A stretch of DNA of 6,717 bases. It comes from DATLWR01 sp035576205. GTDB lineage: Bacteria; Pseudomonadota; Zetaproteobacteria; Mariprofundales; Mariprofundaceae. The position numbers were made by a program, and so were the translations under genes. Positions 5,006 through 6,717 of this stretch are shown piece by piece. The notes beneath the pieces were generated by a model. It did not search any database. It was not told the origin of the DNA and worked only from the letters and a program-made list of their open reading frames with translations. Location: positions 1-6,717 of the forward strand of contig DATLWR010000039.1 of assembly GCA_035576205.1 (NCBI GenBank), read 5' to 3'. Numbering within the stretch: the stretch's first letter is position 1; each line of letters begins with the position of its first letter.

Positions 5006-5698
5006 ATGAACGGCATTTATCAGTATAATTATCTCATCGGCACGCTTGCTGTCGGGGTCTTCTGGACGCATTTCTTTTTTATCCGCCGGGACCTCAGATC
5101 ACCCATGCTGCTCCTTTCACTCCTCTTCGGTATCGGCGGGATGCTGTCCGAATTTGTCTACATCAGGGACTGGTGGTCTCCGGTCACATTGACCGGCACA
5201 AAAGTTGGTATTGAGGATTTTCTGTTCGGTTTCTTTTTTTCCGGCTCGGTAGCCATGGCTTACGATGTCATCATGAGAAGAAAAAATGTGTGCCGGCATC
5301 ATTTCAAGGCGCACATTCGGTTCAGGTACCTTGCCCTGCTTATCTCGCTGCTGTTTTTCGGCGGCACCATGCTGGCCAACCTGAGCTCCTTTGCAGCAAC
5401 GGTACTCGCCTTCGGCATATGCACATTGCTGATCCTTGTGACACAAAGGGACCTCATTGTCGATGCGATGCTCAGCAGCCTCTTCGCCTGTCTGCTCGCC
5501 ATGGTCTTCTTCGGCGTGCCCGAACTCTATGCAGCTGACTGGGTCACCTCGACATGGTCGTTCGATAAGCTTTCAGGCGATATGGTGTTCTATATCCCGT
5601 TAGAGGACTTTATCTGGTTCATGATGGCCGGCGCTTTTATCGGGCCGCTTTTCAAATACTGGAAATACTACCAGGTCATAGAAACAGCAGAGCATTAA
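5006..5698 (+). CDS. seven-helix membrane protein with tandem lycopene-cyclase-type (CarR/CrtYc-d) domains
   Basis: A 230-residue inner-membrane protein with about seven hydrophobic segments (near 7-26, 32-53, 70-90, 107-127, 129-146, 152-170 and 199-217). It has two internal halves. The first carries D55-W-W-S-P then G68-I-E70-D71-F-L-F-G; the second carries D178-W-V-T-S-T-W-S-F-D-K-L-S-G then P198-L-E200-D201-F-I-W-F. This W-x-F...G...(P/G)-x-E-(E/D)-F-x-F layout is that of the integral-membrane lycopene cyclase domain found in bacterial CrtYc/CrtYd, archaeal CrtY and fungal CarR, which cyclises lycopene ends. The conserved acidic pair is E-D rather than the more common E-E. No carotenoid gene is in the window, so the substrate is unknown. 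ATG 5006 has only a weak Shine-Dalgarno (GGAAAG, 10 nt away). The gene ends overlapping the convergent transferase by 23 bp. Confidence 0.8.
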   Translation: MNGIYQYNYLIGTLAVGVFWTHFFFIRRDLRSPMLLLSLLFGIGGMLSEFVYIRDWWSPVTLTGTKVGIEDFLFGFFFSGSVAMAYDVIMRRKNVCRHHFKAHIRFRYLALLISLLFFGGTMLANLSSFAATVLAFGICTLLILVTQRDLIVDAMLSSLFACLLAMVFFGVPELYAADWVTSTWSFDKLSGDMVFYIPLEDFIWFMMAGAFIGPLFKYWKYYQVIETAEH

Positions 5699-6717
5699 CG
5701 ACCAGCATCGATACCAGTAGCGGCCTGTTCCTTCTGGGCTGATGTCTCAGGACAATCTTCGTCGCCAGCAAAAAAACCACCGACTCGAAACAGGTCAGAT
5801 ACAGGGATGACTGCAATGCAGCCGGGATCAGGCCAAGCTGCTGCGCCAGCCATGGCGTCACCCAGGATAAAAGCAGCAGCAGCAGCTCCAGTCCTGCCGA
5901 AAGAAATATCCTTCCGTGGCGTTTGAAGTAGAGCTTGATCGCAACCCAAAAGACCAGCAGGCCGGCAACCCAGAGCAGATATCCCGCTCCCCACGAATCG
6001 GCGACAAGATTGACCGTCAGGATCGGAGTAAACACAAGTAAATAGATAATACCGCTCAACCATGTGGCATCGCGACTTTCACGCCATGGGTAGAGCACAA
6101 TGGCCAATAGCATGACCGTGCCGACCACGATCAGCAGGTTTCCTTTCACATCAATCGAAACGACGGGTAGCAGGAGTGACACTGGAATAAACCAGGTCAT
6201 CCACGGGACCGTCCTGCCGGTCAGCCGGGTCAGCTGCTGGTATAATTGCCCGTTAGAAGGCTGCTGACCGGAATCGGCTTCCTTCAGTGCAAAGCTTACG
6301 CAGCCTTTCTCAAGGCAGTGGAGCAAGCCATAGGTCAAGGCAATCAAGCCAAGCAATGCCGCCATCTGGATCCATGCCGGGGTCCGGATCAACGCCAATG
6401 CAGCGATGCCATAGACCATCATGATCGCATACATGGTGCCCACCACACCGCCATGCGTCAGGCCCAACTGCATCAGACGATGGTGGAAATGTGTCTGGTC
6501 AGGCAGAAAAGGGCTTGCGCCTTTCATGACGCGCCGGCCCATGACATACAGCGTATCGGCCAGTGGCAAACCGAGCAGCGTACCCATCAGCACCGGAGAA
6601 ATCGGTGTGTCGGCTTTGCCATGTGCCTTGATCAGCAGCAGCGACACCGCCGCCAGTACGTATCCCAGCACCAGACTGCCGGTATCGCCCATAAACACCC
6701 TGGCCGGATGAGAATTG
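5676..6717 (-). CDS. WecA/MraY-family polyprenyl-phosphate sugar-1-phosphate transferase, 3' part, with long membrane extension
   Basis: The gene enters from the right edge, so its start is missing; 346 C-terminal residues are visible. The family moves a sugar-1-phosphate (often GlcNAc-1-P from the UDP-sugar) to a polyprenyl phosphate in the inner membrane, starting O-antigen, enterobacterial common antigen, exopolysaccharide or wall polymers. Visible motifs are H3-P-A-R-V-F-M-G10-D11-T-G-S14 (the catalytic-loop Asp motif), G-L-P-L-A-D-T (49-55) and the WecA-type H76-F-H-H-R80 after F-L-P-D-Q-T. E. coli WecA has roughly 150 residues after its G-D motif; here 336 follow. The excess comprises a polar loop (about 136-170) and then about 175 mostly hydrophobic residues with several membrane segments, ending R-R-N-R-P and a last helix. 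Substrate sugar is not predictable. It is convergent and overlapping with the preceding gene. Confidence 0.88.
   Translation of the reverse strand, partial: NSHPARVFMGDTGSLVLGYVLAAVSLLLIKAHGKADTPISPVLMGTLLGLPLADTLYVMGRRVMKGASPFLPDQTHFHHRLMQLGLTHGGVVGTMYAIMMVYGIAALALIRTPAWIQMAALLGLIALTYGLLHCLEKGCVSFALKEADSGQQPSNGQLYQQLTRLTGRTVPWMTWFIPVSLLLPVVSIDVKGNLLIVVGTVMLLAIVLYPWRESRDATWLSGIIYLLVFTPILTVNLVADSWGAGYLLWVAGLLVFWVAIKLYFKRHGRIFLSAGLELLLLLLSWVTPWLAQQLGLIPAALQSSLYLTCFESVVFLLATKIVLRHQPRRNRPLLVSMLVVNALLFL

Noticed and set aside
5117..5446. Minus-strand open frame inside the lycopene-cyclase-like gene
   Set aside because: Polar, featureless antisense frame; the plus strand encodes clear membrane helices and repeated motifs.
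1..6717. CRISPR array, insertion sequence, transposase or integrase
   Set aside because: No regularly spaced repeats, no terminal inverted repeats with a transposase, and no integrase motifs were seen.

Overview
The window looks like chromosomal DNA of a Gram-negative proteobacterium, probably gamma- (possibly beta-). The evidence is a ubiC-ubiA pair for ubiquinone synthesis, an rsmE gene, a one-piece tmRNA with an ANDD-type tag, a tRNA with an encoded CCA end, and secreted beta-barrel outer-membrane proteins. I cannot name a genus.

Left part (1-2525) is conserved housekeeping DNA. On the minus strand, ubiC (chorismate lyase) runs into ubiA (4-hydroxybenzoate polyprenyltransferase) with a one-base stop/start overlap. 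Downstream of ubiA, the 5' 115 nt of a tmRNA gene (ssrA) runs off the left edge behind its own likely promoter. The tmRNA is easy to miss because it is truncated and not protein coding. Divergent from ubiC on the plus strand is rsmE (16S rRNA m3U1498 methyltransferase), followed by a complete tRNA-Thr(CGT).

Right part (2526-6717) has an accessory, cell-envelope flavour, and parts of it look less GC-rich. Just after the tRNA lies a minus-strand gene for a small PagP-like outer-membrane beta-barrel. Divergent from it, across a 217-bp region with strong RNA-folding potential, is a 513-residue secreted protein built from three tandem copies of a Gly-rich, about 140-residue unit. Next on the plus strand is a seven-helix membrane protein with two tandem CarR/CrtYc-d-like (lycopene cyclase domain) motifs and no carotenoid genes nearby. 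It converges and overlaps by 23 bp with the 3' part of a WecA/MraY-type polyprenyl-phosphate sugar-1-phosphate transferase that has a long extra membrane C-terminus and runs off the right edge.

The left half links ubiquinone supply and translation quality control. The right half may be an envelope module: two outer-membrane barrels, an inner-membrane protein of a polyisoprenoid-related family, and a polyprenyl-phosphate glycan initiator. That functional link is an inference from adjacency only. The most novel items are the triple-repeat barrel, the orphan lycopene-cyclase-like protein and the unusual tmRNA tag.
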